The notes under the pieces are model-generated. The model was not told the DNA's origin and made no database searches. It was given only the letters and a program-made list of their open reading frames with translations. Shown piece by piece: positions 34,451 through 44,159 of a stretch of DNA of 64,000 bases. The stretch comes from Calonectria ilicicola (taxonomy: Eukaryota > Ascomycota > Sordariomycetes > Hypocreales > Nectriaceae). The stretch spans positions 2,294,001 to 2,358,000 of the forward strand of contig CP085827.1 in the NCBI GenBank assembly GCA_020809705.1, in the 5' to 3' direction. Positions within the stretch are counted from its first letter, which is position 1, and every line of letters starts with the position of its first letter. The translations under genes and the position numbers were made by a program.

Positions 34451-35245
34451 TTAAGATCCTCTGCTTTCGCCCATGTTGCCTTCCACCAAGGTTACGCAAG
34501 CAACTGCAGCCGCAGCGGCCATTGAACCCAGCACCAACATTTGCACACCGTCCCAGAAACATCGCCAACGCAATCCATCACCTCGAAGCGCTAGGCTCTT
34601 TCCAGCACCAAAAGTAAAGAGGGCGAACAAGCAAAGGCATAAACTCCAGCGAAACCCCAGGCCAACGGTGCTGGCGAAAAAGTATGGACTTAGGGGAATA
34701 ATGCCGCCAATTGTATATCCGAGAGAAATGGAGAGCCCAGATGTGATGGGGGTGACAGGTAATGATTCGGTTGTATCAGCAGCGAGGCTGTCGTTGTAAG
34801 ATTGCAAACTGGTGGCGGCTCTCTCTAAGCTGCCTGGTGTGTTTTGGAGAGTGGTGAGAATTGTTGATGTGACATCGCAAGGGAGATTTAAAGGTTCCAG
34901 GTGCTTTCGCAAGAGATCCTCTGCATGGCTTGTGCTCTTCTCATCAAGCTCTGCTGCTTCATAGCTGAGCATGCCCCTCATTTCCTCCTCGTCATTTACA
35001 TCGCCCTGTTGCTGAGGAGGTCCCTGTGATTGGGGAAGTTCATCTCGCGCCGCCAAGTAGCCTCCAATGCCCATGCTGATGCTGCCAGCACATAGCTCTG
35101 CGAGACCGCCAGAAATAACGGTCCCGGTGCTTCCTAGCGAGCTGAGGCCTGCTGTCAGGGCGAATGGCACAGTCAAGCCATCTGAAAAGCCAAGAGTGAA
35201 GTCCGACAGGAAGCGAGCGAGGGTAGGACTCTGTGAGGGCTTCAT
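34451..35245 (-). CDS. CCC1/VIT1-family vacuolar iron/manganese transporter-like
   Basis: Minus strand, 264 aa from the ATG at 35245; the frame stays open upstream without an ATG, so an extra 5' exon cannot be excluded. The first membrane segment is the family signature FTLGFSDGLTVPFALTAGLSSLG, followed by AGSISMGIGGYLAARDE, with the conserved Glu/Asp/Met residues used for metal passage in VIT1. A cytosolic loop (about 85-165) separates it from three C-terminal hydrophobic segments. The family moves Fe2+ or Mn2+ into vacuoles against protons. Its near neighbours are a phosphatase and a multicopper oxidase. Confidence 0.88.
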   Translation of the reverse strand: MKPSQSPTLARFLSDFTLGFSDGLTVPFALTAGLSSLGSTGTVISGGLAELCAGSISMGIGGYLAARDELPQSQGPPQQQGDVNDEEEMRGMLSYEAAELDEKSTSHAEDLLRKHLEPLNLPCDVTSTILTTLQNTPGSLERAATSLQSYNDSLAADTTESLPVTPITSGLSISLGYTIGGIIPLSPYFFASTVGLGFRWSLCLCLFALFTFGAGKSLALRGDGLRWRCFWDGVQMLVLGSMAAAAAVACVTLVEGNMGESRGS

Positions 35246-35932
35246 CTTGTGTTTTACCCGGTCCAAGAGATTGGCAGAGGCTAGGATAAAGAAGTAGGCA
35301 GGCTGCAAGAATGCGGCGGGCTGTCGGTTCTACAGTTCACCGAATGCACGGCATCGACTTCCGAGAGGGCCTTGCAGAGCCGGGTGGAGGCCATGCAGCT
35401 TACATTTGCGCATTCCTCTTTTACATTTGCCGCAGAAGCTCGGTGACGACCTAGGATAGCTGTCCAACCTTCTCGGCATTTTGCTGCCGTGCACAGCGAG
35501 TCTTTTTCGAGCAAGGATTTGCACACGCAAGGATCCAGCAATAGGACACGCGTGAGCAGCATGCCCATCGCTGCTAGGGCTTATGAATGTGCCAATTGCC
35601 ATTCGCCCTGTCCCTCGGCGTGGCCTCGCCCCTGCGAACGGGCCGCTCATTTGGGCAGGCGATTTGGCCATTGCTAGGGCCCGTTTACCACACGTGGGTG
35701 GAGAACCCCAGTGTCTGAAAGCTTGATTGCCGATCTTCCATCTCTTGGCGAGATCTGGGAATAGCTCCGACGTCATTGTTTATTTACAGCTTCGTACGAT
35801 GTGTCTGCCAGGGAAAAAAAAACGTGTGTGGTAATTGAATTAAGTTTAATGTGCCTATGTACAAGCTCCAATATGTGCTACGTGCTACATAGTACGCGTA
35901 AAATTAAAATTGGCTATAATTAAAACGGCCGC
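35246..35932. other. Intergenic; CCC1-like promoter side
   Basis: 687 bases between two minus-strand genes. Holds CACGTGGG at 35691-35698. Frames here are not convincing. Confidence 0.45.
35691..35696. promoter_or_regulatory. CACGTG (PHO/E-box) upstream of CCC1-like gene
   Basis: CACGTG followed by GG, about 450 bases upstream of the transporter ATG. CACGTG is the core recognised by Pho4/NUC-1 bHLH regulators. CACGTG also occurs at non-promoter sites in this window, so weight is modest. Confidence 0.3.
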
Positions 35933-37265
35933 TTAAGCGACGGGGGTGTAGCCCTTGGGAGGGGTATAGCCGTCGTTGACCTTGATAGTGTCCTCGTAGT
36001 AGGTGGGGTTCTTGCTATCCTTCCACAGCTTCTTGATGGGCTCGTAGATCTTGCGGCCGCTGAAGCTGTCGTCGAGGTCGAGGTTGGGCTTGGGGTACTC
36101 CTTGTTGCCACCATCATCGTTGAAGTGGCCAGCGTAGGAGAAGTTCCAGTACATGCTGGCGAACTCAGACTCCTTCCACTTGCGAAGCTTGTCGCCAGTC
36201 TTGTCAGCAACCATCTTGTAGACGTTGGCGCCGACATCCCAGCGACCAAGAGTGGGCAGGTCCCAGTTGGCCTGGACGGTGGCAATCTCAGAGTAGTGGT
36301 TGTAGAAGCTGTTGTCTGTGGTGCCGACCAGGTTCTTGGGGACAGCATCGCCGAGGAGAATTCCCAGAATCTGGTTCTGGAGAGCGTAGGTCTCGTTCTC
36401 ATCCCAGGTGACGAGGACGAGGGTGTTCTGCATGAAGTTCTTGTCCTCCAGAAGAGGGGCCAAGAAAGCGCGGCACCACTCACCGGCAACAGTAATGGAA
36501 GTATCGTGACCGTCAGAAGTCATGTTGGGGGTAATGAACATCCACTGAGGCAGCTTGTTCTCCTTGAGGTCCTTGTGGAACATGGATCGGGTGGTGTCAA
36601 TCATGGAGAGGTTCTTGATCTGGGTCAAGCGGCGCTCATCCTTGGTGATGCTGTCAACCAGCACGGCGGGGTTGTGCTTGCGAACGTAGTCGTTGGCACC
36701 GTTCTCGGTGTTGACATACTGGTAGCCCTCGAATCCGGTGTAGGGCTGGTCCTCCTGGTAGAGACCCCACGAGATACCGCGGTGCTCGAGCAGGTCAATG
36801 ACGGTGGAAACGTTCTGGTCGCCGCGGTTGAAGTCATCGTTTTGCATGCCAAAGTAGTCGCCAACAATGGAAGCAAAGTAGTTGGGCTCCGAGGGGTGGG
36901 TAACAGCATAGTAGTTGGAGAGCGTGATACCCTTCTTGGTGAACCAGGCAAAGTTGGCTAATCAATGGTCAATTGGGGCGCCAATTGCAATGGCAGGCGG
37001 GATTGTACTCACGGTCTCCAATAGCCTTGTCGTAGTTCTGGTTCTCAAAGTAGATGATGGCAATGCGATCAAAAGCCTTACCCTTCACATGGCTGGTAGG
37101 GCTGCTTGTCTTGGCGGTGGCAGCAGCAGCAGCGACGTCAGCAGTGGGTGTCGCAGTGTACTTGGTCTCCCACTCAACACAGTCAGAGCTCTGCTTCTCA
37201 GACTTGGAGGGGCGAGCGGCAGCAAGGCCGGCAGCAGCCAGACCAAAGGCGGTTTTGAACAACAT
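35933..37265 (-). CDS. Secreted acid phosphatase (phosphoesterase family)
   Basis: Two exons on the minus strand: 37265-37013 and 36957-35933 (intron 36958-37012, 55 nt), 425 aa. A signal peptide covers about residues 1-17 (hydrophobic, ending AAARPS). The domain starts with IIYFENQNYD, the metal-site block of the PF04185 phosphoesterase family, followed by THPSEPNYFASIVGDYFG and later TPNMTSDGHD and LVTWDEN. Fungal relatives are phosphate-repressible acid phosphatases that release phosphate outside the cell. No GPI signal is evident. It shares a 600-bp upstream region with the multicopper oxidase on the other strand. Confidence 0.9.
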
Positions 37266-37864
37266 TGTCAGGACCGGTTGCGATTCAATTGGCTTGGCAG
37301 TGGTGAGAGCTGTCAGGAACCAGTCTTTGTCTTGGGGATTAAGAGGTTGATATTAGGTATGCGAGGCTTCCTATTCGACGTGCTAGAGCGGCGCCACCGA
37401 GCTGATGGCGCGCATATTCCTGCGAATCCGGGCGTCGCTCCCGCCATCTCCACCGCTCGGTGACTGGAACCTCAATGGGGCTTACAGGGACCGCGATTGA
37501 CAGGTCCACGGACATCATGACTTCAGACGGAAGCCCAAATACAAGCGAAAACACCAGCACGTGCGCCGGGGGGATCGCACAGGACGGGGTGAAACGCCCG
37601 GCGGGCCTGTGCCGATGTGCCGCTTGATCCGACCTGCACCTTTGAAGATCCTTCGTCCGCCAAAAGCACCCGCACGTTTGGACCCAGAATGCAGCCAAAA
37701 GTGCCCCCGGTCTCTCACCGTGCCATCCTATCCCTTGCCTCGCTTTGCAGCACGCTTTCCGCAGTCGGCCGTCTTGATCCAGCGAGCTTCCTCCACCATT
37801 CTCGCCTCCCGATTGCAAGAGCCCACCCAGTTATGTGCTCGCCTTGTTGAGCGGTGACGATGCC
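37266..37864. other. Divergent promoter, phosphatase / multicopper oxidase
   Basis: 599 bases between divergent ATGs, GC-rich, with a CACGTG at 37558-37563. Both promoters must lie here, so the two genes may be co-regulated. Confidence 0.55.
37558..37563. promoter_or_regulatory. CACGTG (PHO-type bHLH site) in divergent promoter
   Basis: Palindrome 293 bases upstream of the acid phosphatase start and about 300 bases upstream of the oxidase start. In Neurospora NUC-1 binds CACGTG in phosphate-repressible genes; that it acts here is inference. Confidence 0.4.
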
Positions 37865-39997
37865 ATGGATGAGATGAGAATGGCGCATGACGAGACTTAC
37901 AATGAACGACCATGGCAGTCTGGAAACGCGGGTTTGACTGCATCAACATCCAGCGGGTTTGATCACGCGACATCTTCAACAGACGATGACTGCGACTTGG
38001 AGGAGCAGCCTTTCCTAAAGGCCGACGAGTCTTCGGATAATGGCGACAAAAATGAACCAGCAAAAAAATTATGGAGCTTTCGAGTGACGGCTTTATTTGG
38101 AATCATCGTCGTTGTTTCTTTGCTTGGCCTCTCAGCGCTTGTTCTCGGGTTCGCGCCCGCCACAGCGGCGACACCCCATGACGAGAAACCTCATGACGAT
38201 GCTACAGAACATCAACAGCCGGAACCTTCCAAGGCACCGGCTGTTATACAATATCATGAAGATATTCCAGCGCAGCCAAAGCTTCGCGATACCAACGAAT
38301 ATATTCTCTCCTCATCATGGGATTTCAATGCGTCCCCGACGACACGAGAATACTACTGGACCATTCTCTCCGGAGACCTCAACCCAGATGGAGTGTACCG
38401 CCCCATGATGCTCATTAACAACCAATTCCCGGGGCCATTGGTCGAGTGCAATGAAGGCGACACAATTGTCGTGCATATCGAGAACAAAATGGTCAACGCA
38501 ACGTCCATTCATTTCCATGGCATGTTCCAAAACGGCACCAACGCCATGGACGGCACTGTTGGGATCACCCAATGTCCCATCGCCCCCAACTCATCATTTA
38601 CACTTCGCTTTGACGTGCGAGGCCAATTTGGGACATATTGGTATCATGCGCATCATAGCGCGCAAGCCTCGGATGGACTCTTGGGTCCCATGATTATTCA
38701 TTCTCCAAAAGAGCATGAACTTCAAAAACTGGATTATGACAGCGACAGAATCGTGATGGTGCAGGATCACTACCACAACTTGACGTCAGAAATTTTGATG
38801 GAGTATCTGGGCCCCGACCAGGAAAACGATGAGCCCGTTCCTGACAACGCTCTCATAAATGGTCGTGGCGTCCGTGACTGTGCGGATTTCGAGGGTTGGC
38901 AGTGCGACGCGAGTAATGTCTCAACACCAACGCTCGATCTCGCGGCTGGGAAGAGGCACAGGCTGCGTTTTATTAACGTGGGCGCATTTGCCGAATTCCA
39001 AATTCAGTTCGACGAACACCCCTTTTACGTCACTGCAGTGGACGGCACAGATGTAAATCCAGAGCCCTTCCACCGTCTAAATATTCTTCCTGCGCAGAGA
39101 TACAGTGTTGTGGTGGAGACAAATGTGACCAAGGCCTCAACTTTCTGGATAAGAGCTCGGATGGTATCACACTGCTTTACCCGACCAAACAAATATCTTC
39201 AGACTGAGATCAGGGCTATTATGCGATATACATCAACTGACTCAGAGCCCCCAGTCGAGGAGCCGAAGAGCAAGGACTGGCCCCAAGCAATCGAGATTAT
39301 TTGTCGCGATCTCAACACTAGTGCCCTTCATCCCGTGGAGGCAATCTCGCCTCCTCCAGCAGATGACTTTGTCTATCTCCGCGCCAATTTCGAGATTGGG
39401 GCATGGAGATTGGCAAGAGGGTTTTTTAACGAATCGACGTTTCATGGCAATGCGACACATCCATCTCTCCATCGTTTCTTAGACTCCGATTCTGGCGACC
39501 GGACGTTGGATTCTCCTCTTGGAGTCAACGAGATGGCATTCAATCGTAAGAATGAACTAGTCCTTCAGACCACTGGAATCCGTACCTTGGACATTTCTAT
39601 TAGCAACTTCGATGACGGCGCACATCCATTTCACCTCCACGGTCATCATTTCTTTGTCCTCGCACAAGGATCCACCGGCTACCCACCTTCGCAGCAAGAC
39701 TTGCCCGGCTATTTAGAAAAGCACGGTGCTCTTAAGAACCCCCTTCGACGGGATACTGTCACAATTGAAGGATATGCCTGGGCTGTGTTGCGTGTGGTAC
39801 TGGATAATCCTGGGCTTTGGGCATTCCACTGCCACAATACTTGGCATGCTGAATCTGGGATGTTGATGCAATTGCTTGTTCGCTCAGATGCAATGAAGGA
39901 TTGGAAAGTTGATCCAGAGCACCGGGAGATGTGCACACGGAAAGACGTTGAAACGGGAATGCGCCCAGATGACAGCATCTGGTTTGGGTCATTTTAA
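37865..39997 (+). CDS. Membrane-anchored multicopper oxidase (laccase/ferroxidase-like)
   Basis: Intronless, 710 aa from the ATG at 37865. An acidic cytosolic tail (1-70) precedes a transmembrane helix at about 75-96, so the catalytic part faces the lumen or outside. All four copper-binding blocks are present: HFHG (216-219), HAHH (261-264), HPFHLHG (587-593) and HCH...H...M (H655, C656, H657, H661, M666), giving type 1 and trinuclear sites. Relatives oxidise phenols (laccase) or Fe2+ (Fet3). Fet3 has a C-terminal anchor, so this type II layout is different. Beside a CCC1-like transporter, a role in metal handling is plausible but unproven. Confidence 0.92.
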   Translation: MDEMRMAHDETYNERPWQSGNAGLTASTSSGFDHATSSTDDDCDLEEQPFLKADESSDNGDKNEPAKKLWSFRVTALFGIIVVVSLLGLSALVLGFAPATAATPHDEKPHDDATEHQQPEPSKAPAVIQYHEDIPAQPKLRDTNEYILSSSWDFNASPTTREYYWTILSGDLNPDGVYRPMMLINNQFPGPLVECNEGDTIVVHIENKMVNATSIHFHGMFQNGTNAMDGTVGITQCPIAPNSSFTLRFDVRGQFGTYWYHAHHSAQASDGLLGPMIIHSPKEHELQKLDYDSDRIVMVQDHYHNLTSEILMEYLGPDQENDEPVPDNALINGRGVRDCADFEGWQCDASNVSTPTLDLAAGKRHRLRFINVGAFAEFQIQFDEHPFYVTAVDGTDVNPEPFHRLNILPAQRYSVVVETNVTKASTFWIRARMVSHCFTRPNKYLQTEIRAIMRYTSTDSEPPVEEPKSKDWPQAIEIICRDLNTSALHPVEAISPPPADDFVYLRANFEIGAWRLARGFFNESTFHGNATHPSLHRFLDSDSGDRTLDSPLGVNEMAFNRKNELVLQTTGIRTLDISISNFDDGAHPFHLHGHHFFVLAQGSTGYPPSQQDLPGYLEKHGALKNPLRRDTVTIEGYAWAVLRVVLDNPGLWAFHCHNTWHAESGMLMQLLVRSDAMKDWKVDPEHREMCTRKDVETGMRPDDSIWFGSF

Positions 39998-40805
39998 TGT
40001 TGGCAGACAACCATTTGTAGAATAATATACATAATGCATGAACCTAAGAAATTTTATTGTTAGCGATTGTTCACGATTGTTTTTCTGTACTTACAATACA
40101 CCCCTTGAAAGATTGTGCCCCTGTGACTTCCTCACCTTAAAACTCAACCACCTGAAGATATTAGTTTGGTAATTAAAAAAAACAAAATAAATAAATAAAT
40201 ATTAATAAGCTTTATATATAAATTATTTATTTATAATTTGGCTGAAAGATGGTGGGAAAAGGTAGGCAGGGTACAAACTTTCAGGGATTGTACTGCATCT
40301 CAGATCCTTCGCGAGAGCAGAACCCTTAAAAGATTGTCCACTGTCTACTTTTTGTTTCAGGATCTCTAAGCAGTTCATTATATATATTTGTCGACTTACA
40401 TTTTTTCTTTTTTATGCTATTAGATCAACATTTTAGGGTAGCTAGTGTCTGTGGTATTGAAGATAAACAAGAGTGTCAGAGAGGCACAATCGTCTAAGGA
40501 CTGCGTTGGACGCGCGACTCCAATTTCCATTCGCCACATAACTGAGCGCAAGCGCGCTCAAATAATATCCCTAATAAATAATACACTGAATATCCATACT
40601 ATAACAAGAAAACAGCAATATTTCCCCCGTGCTTACTGGTCATTTAACTTCTAGTGGGGGATTCTTACTTTTGCCCCGCTAGGTCCGTTAACTCCGCGTC
40701 ATCCCTCGCCAAAATCCCCTCTACCTAATTAACCCATCTCAGACGACCTGGTTTGGTCGCTGCCAAGCAATCCAGCTACAAATATTCCGCTATACCTGTC
40801 CCACT
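39998..40805. other. Intergenic, AT-rich, with repeats
   Basis: 808 bases. Contains a (AAAT)n microsatellite near 40182-40205 and a repeat copy at 40221-40291. The final ~100 bases are the leader of the transcription factor gene. Confidence 0.45.
40221..40291 (+). repeat. AT-rich diverged repeat, copy 2
   Basis: Counterpart of 33751-33821; starts AATTATTTATTTATAA and ends near GGATTGT. The mismatches include many A/G and C/T changes. Confidence 0.35.
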
Positions 40806-42409
40806 ATGCCCTTTGAGTTTATCGATCACTCGGCTATTAATCCGGCCACAAGGAAGCTGATTCGCAGCCATGTCGCCATGGGCAAGAATGCGGGCAGGAC
40901 CCTCTCGCGCCCATCCAAGAAAAAGAGCAAGGCACCGAGAACCATGACGGCCAGCACGCTTATTCGGGTTCCAAAGACTGTACAGAACGCGTACTGGGAG
41001 GATAGGAACGAACATAGAGCTCCTGATATTGAGCGACAGGTTGACGACGGGTTACACTTCCCCGTGCAACTAGCCTCTGAATCGAGACGGCTTGCCCACA
41101 GAGGTACCAATCCAGGATGACGCTTGTTTTAATTGGAGACTTAAACTTTCTAGTGTTCCATTTTCTTAGTGGGCCCAGGTTCGCCCCCGAACTGAATGAT
41201 GCCCTTGATTGCACCGGCACATCAGTCTCCATCTGGGTTCAGTATATGCTTGTGGACGAAGCTTGTGTGTGCCCCTGCTCCTATCCCGCCTGCTCCGCCC
41301 AAGTCGAGCTAATACACATATAGATTTCCACTCCACCCTAGCCCTTTGTATCAGCTCAATGAATAAGATTCTTTGCGAAAAAGAAGACATCACGGATGCA
41401 ATACGGCATCTATCGCGCACAATGCAGGTTGTCAACGAGCGGTTAGCCGGGAACCGCGCCGTATCTGACGAAACCCTTGCAGCAGTAGTCAGTTTAGCAC
41501 AGTATGAGCGCCACCATGGGCAGTACACTCGAGGTTTTATCCATATGCACGGCCTTCGACGAATGGTGCAAGTACGAGGTGGCATCATCGAACTCGCACG
41601 CGAAAAGCCAAGCCTAAGTCAAAAGATATTCAGGTTCGTGCGACCATATCTCGTATAATTCAGTTCCAATGCTAATAAGCTCCAGAGTTGACCTCGAGTA
41701 TGCATTGCAGCTCGGCTCCACTCCGTTATTCACACTACAAGATGTCGAATTTGGCACCACGTCGTTTTTTGGTCGCCACGACACTTTCAAGAGACCCAGC
41801 GAACACACCTTCGTTAACGAAATTGACACCAAGTTATCAAAAGACCTTAAAATGCCCCTTTGGAATCTATTCCTAGATATTAGACATATCGCATCACAGC
41901 TCAATGATTCGGGGGCCAAGCGCCTGCCAAAACTCAACGGATATGAATTCCACAGCACCATCATATTATTCGGCTATCGCCTCGTCACCATCAACCCCCT
42001 TGGTGGGCCCTATCTCATCAGCAGTTTAGAAAACATAATTCATTTAGGTATCGCAGCTTTTATGATGACATTCTTGAGGGGTCTCGATCGCATGATTGCA
42101 CAAAATCCACTTCTCACCGACCTAGCGCGAACAGCAATGCAAACGCACTCTGATCCCCGTGAGGAGAGCCAAACAACGCTGTTATGGTTTCTATATATCG
42201 GTAGAAGTACAGTTTTAAATGAGCAGGATGATAAATGGCTGCTTCCAAAAATCAAACAGACCATGCTCAGGTTGGGGCTCCAGCGATGGGAACATGTCCA
42301 AGAGGCATTCCGTGTCTTCCCCTGGGCCAACTGCCTCCACAATGCTGAGGGCCAGACACTATTTCACAGAAGCTGCAATATTAATGAAGAAATACTGGAG
42401 AAATTTTAA
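40806..42409 (+). CDS. Fungal-specific transcription factor domain protein (no zinc cluster)
   Basis: Four exons: 40806-41103, 41154-41264, 41324-41633, 41686-42409; 480 aa. The first 40 residues (MPFEFIDHSAINPATRKLIRSHVAMG... then KKKSK) are the conserved N-terminus of a family of ascomycete proteins in which a short basic block replaces the Zn2Cys6 cluster. The remainder matches the helical fungal_trans_2-type regulatory domain: DEAYFHSTLALCISSMN across the exon 2/3 joint, LRRMVQVRGG, and a C-terminal WLLPKIKQTML block. A nuclear regulator is likely, with no visible DNA-binding fold. Downstream on the opposite strand are an SDR and a LaeA-like methyltransferase. Confidence 0.82.
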
Positions 42410-42508
42410 AATGGGTCAATTTATAATTTTTCTATTCTGAAAAGGAAGCGTCATGTACGATAGAGAAATTGAGAAATGACACGCTCTCGCCTTGATATCT
42501 CAACCATA

Positions 42509-43614
42509 TCAGTGTACAATCTTAGTGACACATCCAGGCTCAACAGCCTCCAATTCTTTAGCAATGACGTCCCAAATATGGCGTTGCGACTTGACTCCAT
42601 CTTCATCTGTCAGCCAACTCGGAACTTTTTCCCTAAGGAGCAATAATGTTAGCATTTCCAGGACACAAAAATAGAGGTTATGGACCCAACTTACTCGTCA
42701 ATTTTACAAGAATCCAGCAGACATCCGTGGCTTTCCTTGCCTGCTACTGCTCCAAACAGTAGTGTACGGCTGCCATCCTCTGCTGTTCGGCCGTATTCCT
42801 GGTGCATCTGCGCAAGTTTGTCCTTGAAAGCTTGTGGCGAGTTTCGGCTAAGTTCAGTCTTGCACAGGCCGGGACAGGTATAGTTCAAAACTACGCCAGT
42901 GTGAGAGACGGGAGCCAGGCCAGCCAACTGCCTGACCGCAATTATTTCGAGAAGCTTGGACAGAGGGTACCTAAATCACCTTCAGTCAACAAATCCAGCT
43001 TGTCGATAGGGTCCATAACACACTTACGTCTTCAGTGTCATCAAGTCCTCGCTATCCATTCCCTTCAACGGATCATCTTTGATCTTGTCAAAGTCTTCCT
43101 TGACATCAAAGCCAACTCGGCTCACAACAAAGTTGATGTGGGGCATAATGTTAAACTTGGAGGCGCTTTCACTGAGCTTGGGCACAAGAAGTAGACCAAG
43201 AAGAAGCGTGCTTAGTAGGTTGACCGTAACTGGTGTGAGATGACCTTCGGAAAAACTTCTTTCGCTCGCAGCGACAGCCGCGTTCTCAATAACTGCGTCG
43301 ATGCGATCCAAGTCGGCTGTTGCGCGCTTCACAAATGCCCTCACAGAGTCGTAGCTGGACAAGTCAAGGGCCCATACTTCAGCCACATCCGCCTTTCCGG
43401 TCTCCTTCTCGATCCTAGCTTTGGCAAACTCTCCTGAGGTAACATTTCGCACAGCCATGATGACCTTTGCGGCATCTGTAGCTACCAAATGCTTGGCAGC
43501 CTCAACACCAAGACCTGTGTTGGCTCCAGTCACAATGTATGTTCCACCCGAGCATCGCTCGGGAGTAGCGTAGAGTGGAAGACCGCGGAGTTGCTTCGAG
43601 ATATCGGTCGACAT
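42509..43614 (-). CDS. Short-chain dehydrogenase/reductase
   Basis: Three exons on the minus strand: 43614-43028, 42970-42695 and 42632-42509 (introns 57 and 62 nt), 328 aa. TGANTGLG (29-36) is the cofactor site, AVRN follows strand 2 as in NADP-preferring retinol-dehydrogenase-like SDRs, and the catalytic Tyr-x3-Lys (YPLSK) begins exactly after the first intron. The usual NNAG is changed to ENAA. The start at 43614 is chosen because the motif then begins ~25 residues in; the frame is open further upstream. Fungal members of this subgroup often sit in metabolite clusters, but the substrate is unknown. Confidence 0.88.
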
Positions 43615-44159
43615 TCTGGGCAACAACGGAATGGGGATTTCTTGTGGAGATGGTGTTGGAAATGAATTAACTTGCTGGTTTAGCTTGTCGAGAAGATGAG
43701 ATTGTAATGATCGAGGGCATTTTGAACAGTTGGACATTCCATCCAGATATATATCCACAACAGCAACGGTATACCGGCACATAGATCGGACTTTACGGGC
43801 TGGCCAAGGTGATGTTGAGTCTATTTGACTTCTAAAAGCCGGTATCCATTTGAGATGAACAGACTAGTACAGAAACTGGTCGTTTCAAGCCCCAAAATGA
43901 GCAATGGGCTCATAATTGTCCAATCAAAGAGAACTTTCCCAATGAGGAAAAGCAAAATGAATCAAGATTATCATAACTCGGTTTGTCGCATTAATTATCT
44001 CCGCTTCCACGTCGGTATTCCAGACCTTAATGCCATATTCTTCCCCAAGGGCCGAGTGCGACAATGTGGCGGTCCCACTTCCCGCAAACCAACGTATCAG
44101 AGAGTGTTTTCCAAAGCAGGAATAGCGCCATCAACCACTTTTGGGGCTAGCTTGTCAAA
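43615..44159. other. Intergenic
   Basis: 545 bases between the stop of the methyltransferase gene and the SDR start, both on the minus strand; holds the SDR promoter. No gene. Confidence 0.4.

Noticed and set aside
34451..35308. Longer CCC1-like start at 35308
   Set aside because: The codon there is TTG on the minus strand, not ATG; the first real ATG is at 35245, before the conserved first membrane segment.
36125..36961. 278-aa plus-strand frame opposite the acid phosphatase
   Set aside because: Antisense shadow of a well-supported phosphatase gene in GC-rich codons.
37835..37864. Ten extra N-terminal residues for the multicopper oxidase
   Set aside because: That frame would start at GTG; the first ATG is at 37865.
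40475..40560. tRNA-like string around ACTGCGTTGGACGCGCGACT
   Set aside because: No acceptor-stem pairing or T-arm can be drawn, so not a tRNA gene; perhaps part of an old repeat.
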